Shown here: positions 6,584 through 13,687 of the stretch, in pieces
Layout: each line of letters begins with the position of its first letter
Numbering within the stretch: position 1 is the stretch's first letter
From: a virus
IMG/VR virus record: IMGVR_UViG_3300037264_009886
Location: 1-34,635 of that record
Strand: one strand, 5' to 3'
Length of the DNA: 34,635 nucleotides
Made by a program: the position numbers and the translations under genes
The notes under the pieces: model-generated
Seen by the model: only the letters and a program-made list of their open reading frames with translations
Told to the model about the DNA's origin: nothing
The model's database searches: none

Positions 6584-8191
6584 CTACTGATTGCCCGGCG
6601 TATACCGGCCCAGAATCTCCGGCAATTGTGTCGTTGCCGCGTCGGATACCATCACCTCCACCCACGGCCCCAGGTCGCGGCGGAACTGATAGCGGCCTCC
6701 GCGCACCAGCGTCACCGCCAACAACCCGTTGGCATCCGCCGCCGGCGTGGTGCCGGTGGTGCGGGGATAGGACGCCCCATCCGCTCCCGGCCCCTCCACC
6801 AGGCGATACTCCAGCGTCGCGGCGGCGGCCGGGTTGCCGTTGCGGTCATAGAGAATCAGGTACCCCGTGCTCTGACCCGGATCGGCCGCCGGGGTGATCG
6901 CCAGGTCCTGGCCATCGAGGTTGAAAGTTCCGTCACCGACCACGGTGATGGCCGTCTCCGGCCAGAGCACCCCGCTCTGGGGGCTGGCGCGGATCGTGTA
7001 CTGGCCATCGTTGAGTCCGAGGGTGATCGAGCCGCTGGCATCGGTAGCGCCCGCGCCTACGCCCGCTACGGCAAAGATCACCCCAGGCACCGGATGGCCG
7101 GCGGCGTCACGGAAGTTCAGCGTCACCGCCCGCGAGCCATTGAACCCGCCCCCGCTTCCACCGCCCGCCGGGGCCTGCTCCAACGCCTGGGTTGTAAACC
7201 TGTAAACCGCACCGTCCAGTTCCATCGCGGTGTTGAGCCGGGCCGCGGTGGTCGCCGCCGCGGCGATGCCGGCATTGTCGGGAGTGGTGTAGGCCGCCGC
7301 CGTCAATAGACCCGACACATCCGCCTGGAACAGATCCGCGTTGCCGCTGTGCGCCAGCGTGCCAGCGACATTGAGCTTGTCCAGGTACCCGGCCCGCACG
7401 TCGGTCAGTCGCGCCAGCAATGTCGTTACGCCCGCTGGATCGGCCGGAGCGTTGCTCAGGCTGGTCACCACCGGCACGGTGATGTTGTTCAGCGTGGTGG
7501 CGCTGGTGGCCTGCTTAAGGTTGGAAAAATCCACGCCCGCCTCACCGGTGACCGCCACATCCAGCGTGCGACCGGCGACGGTGGGAGCCAGCCGCGTGGT
7601 GATGGCCGCGTCGAGATTTTCCAGCCTGCCCGCCCTGGCCACGGTGTAGCCCTGGCTGGTCAAGGCGGATTGCACGCCGCTTTCGCTCAACAGGCCTGGG
7701 GCATCGCCGCCCGTCCACTTCTGCACGTTTACGGCAAGGTACGCCTGCCCGCTGCTGGGTTCGAGGTAGTAGTCGGGGGCATGGCCGTCGAGGAAACGCA
7801 CGTCCGCCAGCACCGCGCCAGTGGCATCCTGAAGCGGCAGGCCGCCAGCGCCACCCGCCGTGGCGTCGGGCAGCGCCGACACGCCCAGATTCATGCCGTT
7901 GAACGGGTCCCAGGGCACGATGGTATACGCCCCGTGAAACGGATCCGCCCCGGCCGCCGTGGCATACACTACCAAAGCCCCCAGGGTGTTGCGGTCGGTG
8001 GCGTTGCCGGCCAACCAATACACGCCGTTGCCCCGCTCCGTTATCGCCCCCGCCGCCGCCACGAACGCCCCGCCATCTTTCGACAGCGTGACCGTCACCG
8101 TGGCCCCCGTCACGGGCGTCACATGGTCGCTCGATGACACCAACAGGATCGGAATCGGTCGATCGGTACTGCCTTGTTTCCGCGGTTCCAT
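6584..8191 (-). CDS. Predicted tail fibre/baseplate protein with Ig-like domains
   Basis: This 535-aa protein begins MEPRKQGSTDRPIPILLVSS. The start forms a TGATG overlap with the beta-helix gene, which favours ATG 8191 over the upstream 8248. About residues 20-120 look like an Ig-like/BppU domain (GATVTVTLSKDGG, AITERGNGVYWLAGNATD). The middle (about 190-350) is rich in DVRAGYLDKLNVAGT-type repeats typical of fibre stalks. Residues about 375-450 resemble a carboxypeptidase regulatory-like Ig domain (FRDAAGHPVPGVIFAVAGVG, then SGSITLGLNDGQYTIRASP). The protein probably contributes to host adhesion. Its position before the tail tube gene is unusual for a fibre. Family assignment is by feel of the sequence, not search. 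Confidence 0.72.
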   Translation of the reverse strand: MEPRKQGSTDRPIPILLVSSSDHVTPVTGATVTVTLSKDGGAFVAAAGAITERGNGVYWLAGNATDRNTLGALVVYATAAGADPFHGAYTIVPWDPFNGMNLGVSALPDATAGGAGGLPLQDATGAVLADVRFLDGHAPDYYLEPSSGQAYLAVNVQKWTGGDAPGLLSESGVQSALTSQGYTVARAGRLENLDAAITTRLAPTVAGRTLDVAVTGEAGVDFSNLKQATSATTLNNITVPVVTSLSNAPADPAGVTTLLARLTDVRAGYLDKLNVAGTLAHSGNADLFQADVSGLLTAAAYTTPDNAGIAAAATTAARLNTAMELDGAVYRFTTQALEQAPAGGGSGGGFNGSRAVTLNFRDAAGHPVPGVIFAVAGVGAGATDASGSITLGLNDGQYTIRASPQSGVLWPETAITVVGDGTFNLDGQDLAITPAADPGQSTGYLILYDRNGNPAAAATLEYRLVEGPGADGASYPRTTGTTPAADANGLLAVTLVRGGRYQFRRDLGPWVEVMVSDAATTQLPEILGRYTPGNQ

Positions 8192-9249
8192 CACAACCCT
8201 CCCATCACGCGGGCACGGGAGACGCCGCCGCTCAGCAAACCCTGCCACGCCCCGATGTCAAGGAGCGCAGGGTTGCCTCGGCCAATCGGCACCTGGCGGC
8301 TCAACCAGGGACTGCCCGCCAGCAACCGCAGATCGCCGTTGGGTTGATCCTGGTACAGCGGATTGGCGGTGACGGGGTTGGAGTTCCACGCCGGCCCCGT
8401 CGTGCGAATCAGAGTGCCGCCACTCAACCCGCAGTGAATCAACGTCAGTTCGGGCACGAGGGTGCCGGTGCCATTGTCGATGCCGTAGGTCGTGCCATTG
8501 GTGAACCCGGACAGGACCGCCAGGCAGCTTCGCAGCGTCGGCGTCACCCAGATGGCCCCGGTGTTGCCATCGTCGCCGCTGCACAGGATCAGGTGCCGCA
8601 CGCCGTCGAAAGGAATGGAGTTGTCCAGCGACTCACAGATAGTACACACGCCGACACCTTTGAAACCGGGACCGCCGTTGCCCTTGGCCCGGCAGAGCGC
8701 CGCCAATCGACTCTCGGTGGCGACCAAGTGAAAGCCCCCGGAGGTGTTGAAACTGCCGTCACAGCGGGACCAGAAGTGGGACGCATTCGCGGCCCAGTTG
8801 TCGATGAACCCCCAGCCGCCGTGGTGGTGCGAATAGACATTGTCGAAGAAATTAAAAACGTTCGCTGATCCGCCGCTGGTGTTGGTCAACTCGACGCCGT
8901 GGCTGGTGCAGTTCTTGACCTCAAAGTTCCGCACCCCCACCGAGGCCGTCGAAGCGCCGTTGTTGTCCACCTCGATCCCGTTGTCCCGCGTGCTCTGTCC
9001 GTCAATGACCGCCACGCCCTCGTCGGTGAGGGAACTGCCGTAACCGATGAGCATGAGGTGCTTGCCGCCCCAGGCCACCTTCTCGTTGTAATTGCCGCTG
9101 TTCTTGACGTAGATCGTGTCGTAGGCGGCATAGGTGGTGCCGCTGCTGGCCGACACCGCGGCGCCGATGGTGGCCTTGGCCGCACCGGCCGACAAGCCAT
9201 TGTTGGAGTCGTTCCCGGCGGCGGCATCAACGTAATAAGTAGTAGCCAT
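8191..9249 (-). CDS. Right-handed parallel beta-helix tail spike-like protein
   Basis: This 352-aa protein starts MATTYYVDAAAGNDSNNGLS, a motif typical of right-handed beta-helix proteins (the YVDAAAGNDSNNG box opens many pectate-lyase-like/DUF1565 proteins). It then shows repeated short strands with conserved N and G turns, such as VRNFEVKNCTSHGVELTNTSG, DNVYSHHHGG and LTLIHCGLSGG (each quoted only in part). Such proteins act as tail spikes that bind or degrade surface polysaccharide. I see no clear catalytic site, so binding without cleavage is possible. It starts in a TAATG overlap with the upstream gene and ends in a TGATG overlap with the fibre gene, so the three genes are translationally coupled. 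Confidence 0.82.
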   Translation of the reverse strand: MATTYYVDAAAGNDSNNGLSAGAAKATIGAAVSASSGTTYAAYDTIYVKNSGNYNEKVAWGGKHLMLIGYGSSLTDEGVAVIDGQSTRDNGIEVDNNGASTASVGVRNFEVKNCTSHGVELTNTSGGSANVFNFFDNVYSHHHGGWGFIDNWAANASHFWSRCDGSFNTSGGFHLVATESRLAALCRAKGNGGPGFKGVGVCTICESLDNSIPFDGVRHLILCSGDDGNTGAIWVTPTLRSCLAVLSGFTNGTTYGIDNGTGTLVPELTLIHCGLSGGTLIRTTGPAWNSNPVTANPLYQDQPNGDLRLLAGSPWLSRQVPIGRGNPALLDIGAWQGLLSGGVSRARVMGGL

Positions 9250-9533
9250 TACTCGCCTCGAAACCCCCCCGCCAGTTCATCCCCGGTCTTCTGCTGTCCA
9301 GCATTCAGCGCCTCCAGGCAGCGCACCAACCCCTCGGTGATTCGCGTCCGCATCCCCCGCGCGGATCGCGCCGCCGCCCGCTGCGGTCCAAAGTCCGGAG
9401 GGGTCTGGAGCATGCCGCTGGTCAGGCGATATTCCTGCCACGTTACGGCCTGCTCATTGAGCCGGTCCGCCACCTGCTGATCCGACAACTCCGACCACTC
9501 GGACCTCTCGGCAATAGGCTCTTCCAGGCTCAT
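9249..9533 (-). CDS. Small phage protein of unknown function
   Basis: This 94-aa protein is acidic at its N-terminus (MSLEEPIAERSEWSELSDQQ) and helical, with a C-terminal segment RITEGLVRCLEALNAGQQK. I do not recognise the family. A clear Shine-Dalgarno sequence (AGGAGAG) lies upstream of the ATG. The TAA stop overlaps the spike start (TAATG). Given its coupling to the spike gene, a chaperone or a connector of the spike is possible, but nothing in the sequence shows it. Confidence 0.7.
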   Translation of the reverse strand: MSLEEPIAERSEWSELSDQQVADRLNEQAVTWQEYRLTSGMLQTPPDFGPQRAAARSARGMRTRITEGLVRCLEALNAGQQKTGDELAGGFRGE

Positions 9534-9542
9534 GCTTCTCTC

Positions 9543-9983
9543 CTACCGAATCACCCGGTATGTCAGCGTCAGCACACTGGTGAAGACCCGGTGCTGCTCC
9601 AGGTGCTCGGGGGCATAGACGGGGGAGTTCTCCGTCTTCAGCCACAGGGCCGCCGGCATGCTCAGCAGCCGTCGCAGGCGGAAGTAGTCGGCCATCCGCT
9701 CCACCAGCAGCATCAAGCCGTCCAGTTCCGCCGTGTTGGCCGGGTCCACCTTCTTCTGCACCGCCACATCCACGCTCAGGTCGTGCTGGTTGCTGCTTCG
9801 GTTCAGGCTGCTGATGGCCAGAGACCGGGGCACCACCGATACCCGCAGGTTCTTGAGTTCCCCCAAGTCAAACTGCGGCCGGTAGTGGCGCTGGGCCGCC
9901 AGGGGCGGAGCAAAGGGGGCATCGGGCAGGTTCAGCTCGGTGACCAAGGCCTCGGCCAGCTCGATCAGCAACGCCTGGCTCAT
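9543..9983 (-). CDS. Predicted tail completion/connector protein
   Basis: This 146-aa protein of unknown family starts MSQALLIELAEALVTELNLP and contains VSVVPRSLAISSLNRSSN and a C-terminal beta strand FTSVLTLTYRVIR. The layout (an N-terminal helix, then strands with a terminal T-L-T-Y-R-V) resembles tail completion proteins such as gpU-like proteins and is common in the head-to-tail interval. Its ATG overlaps the upstream membrane-protein gene as ATGA, and the Shine-Dalgarno sequence is GGGAGA. Function is inferred from fold-like pattern and gene order. Confidence 0.72.
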   Translation of the reverse strand: MSQALLIELAEALVTELNLPDAPFAPPLAAQRHYRPQFDLGELKNLRVSVVPRSLAISSLNRSSNQHDLSVDVAVQKKVDPANTAELDGLMLLVERMADYFRLRRLLSMPAALWLKTENSPVYAPEHLEQHRVFTSVLTLTYRVIR

Positions 9984-10231
9984 GACTTTTCTCCCGGGGC
10001 CTTGGCCGGGGCCTGCAGGCGGTGCTGGCCTTCCAGATTGGACAAACGCCGCTCGATGGATTGATACTCCGAGCGCAGGGTGCGGGCCTCGAAGAGCATC
10101 TCATCCAGCCGCTTCTGCATGGTGTCCAGCTTGGTGTTGACCACGCCCCACTGGACTGTAATCGCCAGCAGTGCTGACAAAGCCGTCAGCAGCACCCCCG
10201 CCCAACCGGACCATTCGATTTTGCTTCGCAT
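9980..10231 (-). CDS. Small membrane-anchored coiled-coil protein, holin- or Rz-like
   Basis: This 83-aa protein has one predicted membrane helix at about 9-30 (WAGVLLTALSALLAITVQWG) followed by a coiled coil (about 33-72, TKLDTMQKRLDEMLFEARTL). Its size and topology match small lysis proteins (holin or i-spanin) or a phage membrane accessory. No second helix is present, which argues against classic type I holins. Its Shine-Dalgarno sequence (AAAGGAC) is supplied by the heptamer repeats at 10236. The stop is in an ATGA overlap with the next gene. Confidence 0.72.
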   Translation of the reverse strand: MRSKIEWSGWAGVLLTALSALLAITVQWGVVNTKLDTMQKRLDEMLFEARTLRSEYQSIERRLSNLEGQHRLQAPAKAPGEKS

Positions 10232-10235
10232 GTCC

Positions 10236-10367
10236 GTTGTCCTTTGTCCGTGGTCAGTAGTCCGTGGTCAGTGGTCCGTGGTCCGTGGTCCGTGGTCCGT
10301 GGTCCGTAGTCCGTGGTTCGTTGCCATTGCTCCTCAGCAACGGACCACGGACTACGGACCACTGACT
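10236..10367. repeat. Heptamer array with inverted arm
   Basis: On the plus strand 13 heptamers run in register from 10236: GTTGTCC, TTTGTCC, GTGGTCA, GTAGTCC, GTGGTCA, then five GTGGTCC, GTAGTCC, GTGGTTC, GTTGCC. After a short spacer (10327-10335) the inverted units follow (AACGGAC, CACGGAC, TACGGAC, CACTGAC), so the transcript can form a hairpin with a stem of about 30 bp. The right arm encodes the last codons of the 119-aa gene (V-S-G-P) and its TAG stop. The left arm encodes the Shine-Dalgarno sequence of the 83-aa gene. Confidence 0.9.
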
Positions 10368-10711
10368 TCGATCTGTTTCGTATGAATCCGCAGCGTTTGG
10401 CGGTACGGGTCGCTGTAGCGCCAGGCCGGCTCCTGGCCGAAGCTGGCCACCTCGTACACCCAGCCCTGGTCCACGATCCGGTCGCCGCTTTGGGGTAAGC
10501 CCAGGCTCAGGTCCGCGGCCAGGATCAGGTAATCCCGTGACTCGGTTCGCAGCACCGCTCCGGCCCCATCGTCCAGCTCAAAGACCGTCTTGCCGACCGT
10601 GGCCGCGACCGGGATGGAAGCCGCGCCCCGGCGATACGTGACCGTGCGGGTCAGGTGCCGGGTACGCTGCTCTTCCAGCCAGGCCGAGGCTCGTTCGAGG
10701 AGGTCCGCCAT
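10352..10711 (-). CDS. Predicted head-tail connector protein
   Basis: This 119-aa protein starts MADLLERASAWLEEQRTRHL and has a beta-rich body: VTYRRGAASIPVAATVGKTV, DYLILAADLSLGL and GDRIVDQGWVYEVASFGQEP. The alternation of helix, strand and a W-x-Y-x-D-P motif is typical of head-tail joining or minor capsid proteins of lambda-like phages. It begins in a TAATG overlap with the DUF2190-like gene. Its last residues and stop codon are encoded by the heptamer array, so the original end may have been lost to a repeat insertion. Family membership is inferred, not confirmed. Confidence 0.72.
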   Translation of the reverse strand: MADLLERASAWLEEQRTRHLTRTVTYRRGAASIPVAATVGKTVFELDDGAGAVLRTESRDYLILAADLSLGLPQSGDRIVDQGWVYEVASFGQEPAWRYSDPYRQTLRIHTKQIEVSGP

Positions 10712-11535
10712 TACGACTTGCTCATCAGTTGCACATCCAAGACATCCAGCCGAGCAATGTCGCCGGCATTGGCCACCGACCACTGGGCGCTGGCCTTGAG
10801 GGTCTGGGCCACCGTGGTATCCAGGGCGGTGGCGCCCAGGATAAACGGCTTGGCTGTGACCGTGCCCGGCACGCCCAGGGCCTGTACGCCGACCGCGACA
10901 AACGAGCCGGCGGCGCCGATGGCCCGGATCACCAGGTCCGTCTCGATATAGCCCGCATCGTTGTTGGCCACGTCCACCGCACCGGTACTGATGATGACGG
11001 TATTGCCGAGCTTCAGCTTCAGGGTGAGCGTATCGGTCGCATTGGTGGAGGGAGCCAGAGCGCCCAAGCGCACACGGAGGACATCCCCCACCTTCAAGCT
11101 GTTGGCGGGAATGCTCACCGACTTATCAAAGTCGGTCTCAGCGACGGTGTTGGTGACGTTGGCACTGGCACCTTCGGCCGAGTAAATCAGCTCCTTGGGA
11201 ACCGTGTCCGAAAGCAGCCGCACCCGCACCGAGCTGTCCGCATCCGCCGCGGCCTTGACGGCCACGCCCAGGGGAGCGCTGCCGTATGAAAGCGTGCCCG
11301 CCTGCTGGGCCGCAGCGTTCCAGTAGACATTGGCACCGACATTGATGGCGGTGCCGGCTCCCGTGGCCTTGGGGAAGTCAAAGACGCCCACCACCGCCAG
11401 CGCACCCGGCGTGTTGGCCGGAATCGGCCGCTTGGCCACACCCACCAGCTCGCCCTGGACCACTACCGCGCCGACCGCAACATCCGCCGCGGGCGTGTAG
11501 TCGATAGAGCAACCTTCCTGCACGAATTGAGCCAT
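10711..11535 (-). CDS. DUF2190-type capsid decoration (cement) protein with C-terminal extension
   Basis: This 274-aa protein starts MAQFVQEGCSIDYTPAADVA and contains VGAVVVQGELVGVAKRPIPA and VGVFDFPKATG, followed by VYWNAAAQQ. I recognise this N-terminal ~110 residues as the DUF2190 fold, found in small decoration proteins that stabilise lambda-like capsids. The usual length is near 110 aa; here another ~160 residues follow (from LIYSAEGASANVTNTV onward), with a beta-rich, Thr/Val/Ala-rich pattern that could be an exposed extra domain. It follows the capsid gene, the normal place for decoration proteins. Its Shine-Dalgarno AGAGGAC abuts the heptamer repeat at 11548. Confidence 0.82.
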   Translation of the reverse strand: MAQFVQEGCSIDYTPAADVAVGAVVVQGELVGVAKRPIPANTPGALAVVGVFDFPKATGAGTAINVGANVYWNAAAQQAGTLSYGSAPLGVAVKAAADADSSVRVRLLSDTVPKELIYSAEGASANVTNTVAETDFDKSVSIPANSLKVGDVLRVRLGALAPSTNATDTLTLKLKLGNTVIISTGAVDVANNDAGYIETDLVIRAIGAAGSFVAVGVQALGVPGTVTAKPFILGATALDTTVAQTLKASAQWSVANAGDIARLDVLDVQLMSKS

Positions 11536-11547
11536 GTTGTGTCCTCT

Positions 11548-11634
11548 GTCAGGGGTCCGTTGTCAGTTGTCAGTTGTCAGTAGCCATATCGATCCGCGAG
11601 CCCTCACAACGGACTGCGGACCATGGACGACTGA
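11548..11634. repeat. Heptamer array with inverted arm
   Basis: The left arm (11548-11585) reads GTCAGGG, GTCCGTT, GTCAGTT and so on in 7-bp steps. The right arm (11604-11634) is the inverted equivalent in the same 7-bp register (CAACGGACTGCGGACCATGG and GACGACTGAC). The arms are less perfect than in the array at 10236. It lies between the capsid gene stop (11639) and the DUF2190-like start (11535), and it probably forms a hairpin in the late transcript. It could limit expression ratios or serve as an RNA processing site. Confidence 0.8.
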
Positions 11635-11638
11635 CCCA

Positions 11639-13687
11639 TTACGCTTCGCCCTTGCTCTTGATTCCTGCACGGGGGTCCTGCAGGGAACAGCCAAAATCAT
11701 GGAATCCCCGCATCTGGATGCCCAGGCAGTGGAAGTCCGCCTCCGCCGTCTCGATGGTGGGACTCTCCTGGCCATTGAGGAACGCCACCTCGATCACCGG
11801 CAGGTCGGCAGGATCAGCCAGCAGATACCAGGCCTTGGCGGAGTTGCCGGTGTACCGGGCATTGGACAGGTAGCGGCTGACCTCACTGCGGAACTTGCCC
11901 TGGTGGGGGTTGGCCACGGGGAACTTGGTATTGGCGGTGGTGTCCCGGATCTCCAGGCTCTTGTGCAGTTGCGTACCCAGCGCCGAGAGGGCCGTGGGCA
12001 GCAGCAGGATGGCGGGCATGATGCCGATGGGCTTGCCGTCGCTATCCACCTGGTCCATGAAGCCCACTTCGGCCTTGGTCAAGCCGTCGATGCCCAGGAC
12101 CGTATCCGCCCCGGCCAGGTAGTTCTTGTTACCAGCGGCGAAGAAGGCGGCATTGTTCAGGAAGGCGGTCCAGAAGACATCGTTGATCTTCAAACCACTG
12201 CCCCGGCCAAGTTTTCTCGGCACCGTGGTGATGGCCCCCAGGTCATCGTTGATGATGTCCCGCCGGTCGATCGACAGCATCAAGCCATAGGTGTCGGCCT
12301 TGTTGGAGTAGGATTCATTGCCCAAGGTCCCGTGCTTCAGCTCGCCACCGGGCTGGACGGTTTCGTAGGTGTCGGTGCCGATCAGGCGGTAGCTGGTGAC
12401 AGTCTTAAAGTCGCTGACGTTGCGGACGGCACAGAGGTTCCGCCAGGTGCGCTCGACCGAGAAGAAGCCGTCCAGGAGGAACTTGTTGGCCACATTGGAG
12501 AGGATGCCGCCCAGGTCGATGGTGGAGAGGGAGGCCTGGAGGCTCTGGCCAAAGGCAAAGCGCAGGACCGCTTGGCTGTCGCGGAAGTTGCGGCCGGTGT
12601 AGCCATTGGCCCAGGCGGCTTCCAGCAACAGTTCCTGCAGGCCGATGCCGCCGCGGAAGCGGCGGGAGGCCGCCTCCAGCGTGGGTTGTTCGTACTGCTT
12701 CTCGATGCCCTCCAGCTTGGCCGTCAGGAGACAGGCCGCCTCCAGGATGGGGGTATTGAGCGATTCATCCCGAATGATCACCGCCGGCGCCTTGGGCCGA
12801 CTGGCCCGCAGGACCTCCAGCTCCGTCCTGGTGGCATCCCAGCCCTCGGCAATCGCCTTGGCCTCGATATCGCCATAGCGGCCATGTCCTGAACCGCACA
12901 CCTGGCGGATGACCGCAATGCGCTGGGTCTCGGCCAGGGCCTCGGCCCGGATTTGATCGGGGGTGCGCTCGGACGTGGAGGCAGACGCCGCGGCCTGAAT
13001 AGAGGGAGCTGGCGCGCTGGGCGCTGGCGGCGTGGTCGCGGGGGTATGGGCGGACGCGGGGACGGGAGCGATGGCGGGGGCATTGACTTCCATGATCGGG
13101 TTCTCCTTCTGGTCAGCGGCCGACGCTGCGACTTGGGCCGAGGTATTCCCGTCGGCGCCCAGGTCCACAAAACTGATCTCGCCCAGCGTCGCCTTGCGGA
13201 CGACGTTCACGGGGCCGTCGAACGTGCGGCCGTTGACGATGATCTTCTGGCTGTCCTTGACGAACTCGAACTCCTCGACGCTGGCCCCGATGGAGGCCTG
13301 CCAGGGGAAGCCATTCTTGCTGGAGACGACGATCTCTTTGGCTGCCGCCGTGTCGCGCGAGACGACACCCGTGGCGACCAACTGCCCGGCTTCCACGCGA
13401 ATCGCGTCGGTGTGGCCAACTCCGCCGCCAGAACTGGCATCGTGTCCGAAGCGGATGGGCCGGTTCTGGCTAGGGATGGCCAGACCCGCCAGGTCCACGA
13501 CCACCGGGTAGCGCCAACCGGCAAGGCGCATCGGGCCGCCGGTGTAGGCGACCATGCGGAACTTGGGCAGCGCCGAAGCGCTGCCACTCTCCGTGCCAGG
13601 CGCGGCCGCTTCGATCTGAAAGCGCGCCGTGAGTGCCAGTGGCCCCGCCTCAGGCGGCGCGTTGGTCTTGAGCGCTTGGCTCATCAT
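11639..13687 (-). CDS. Fused prohead protease and major capsid protein
   Basis: The 682-aa product joins two parts that are usually separate. Residues about 1-195 form a beta-rich region with FRMVAYTGGPMRLAGWRYPV, RFGHDASSGGGVGHTDAIRV, GASVEEFEFVKDSQKIIVNG and VVRKATLGEISFVDLGADG, as in the prohead protease domains of such fusions. A proline/alanine-rich linker (about 199-245) is followed by a helical, scaffold-like part (about 250-350). The rest (about 380-680) contains GGILSNVANKFLLDGFFSVE and SYSNKADTYGLMLSIDRRDI, typical of HK97-fold capsid fusions. The start has two adjacent ATGs (13687/13684) with AGGAG. A further ATG at 13093 has its own AAGGAG and could give a capsid-only or scaffold product. 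Confidence 0.9.
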   Translation of the reverse strand: MMSQALKTNAPPEAGPLALTARFQIEAAAPGTESGSASALPKFRMVAYTGGPMRLAGWRYPVVVDLAGLAIPSQNRPIRFGHDASSGGGVGHTDAIRVEAGQLVATGVVSRDTAAAKEIVVSSKNGFPWQASIGASVEEFEFVKDSQKIIVNGRTFDGPVNVVRKATLGEISFVDLGADGNTSAQVAASAADQKENPIMEVNAPAIAPVPASAHTPATTPPAPSAPAPSIQAAASASTSERTPDQIRAEALAETQRIAVIRQVCGSGHGRYGDIEAKAIAEGWDATRTELEVLRASRPKAPAVIIRDESLNTPILEAACLLTAKLEGIEKQYEQPTLEAASRRFRGGIGLQELLLEAAWANGYTGRNFRDSQAVLRFAFGQSLQASLSTIDLGGILSNVANKFLLDGFFSVERTWRNLCAVRNVSDFKTVTSYRLIGTDTYETVQPGGELKHGTLGNESYSNKADTYGLMLSIDRRDIINDDLGAITTVPRKLGRGSGLKINDVFWTAFLNNAAFFAAGNKNYLAGADTVLGIDGLTKAEVGFMDQVDSDGKPIGIMPAILLLPTALSALGTQLHKSLEIRDTTANTKFPVANPHQGKFRSEVSRYLSNARYTGNSAKAWYLLADPADLPVIEVAFLNGQESPTIETAEADFHCLGIQMRGFHDFGCSLQDPRAGIKSKGEA

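Noticed and set aside
10236-10367. CRISPR array
   Set aside because: Units are 7 bp with no unique spacers; this is a tandem heptamer repeat.
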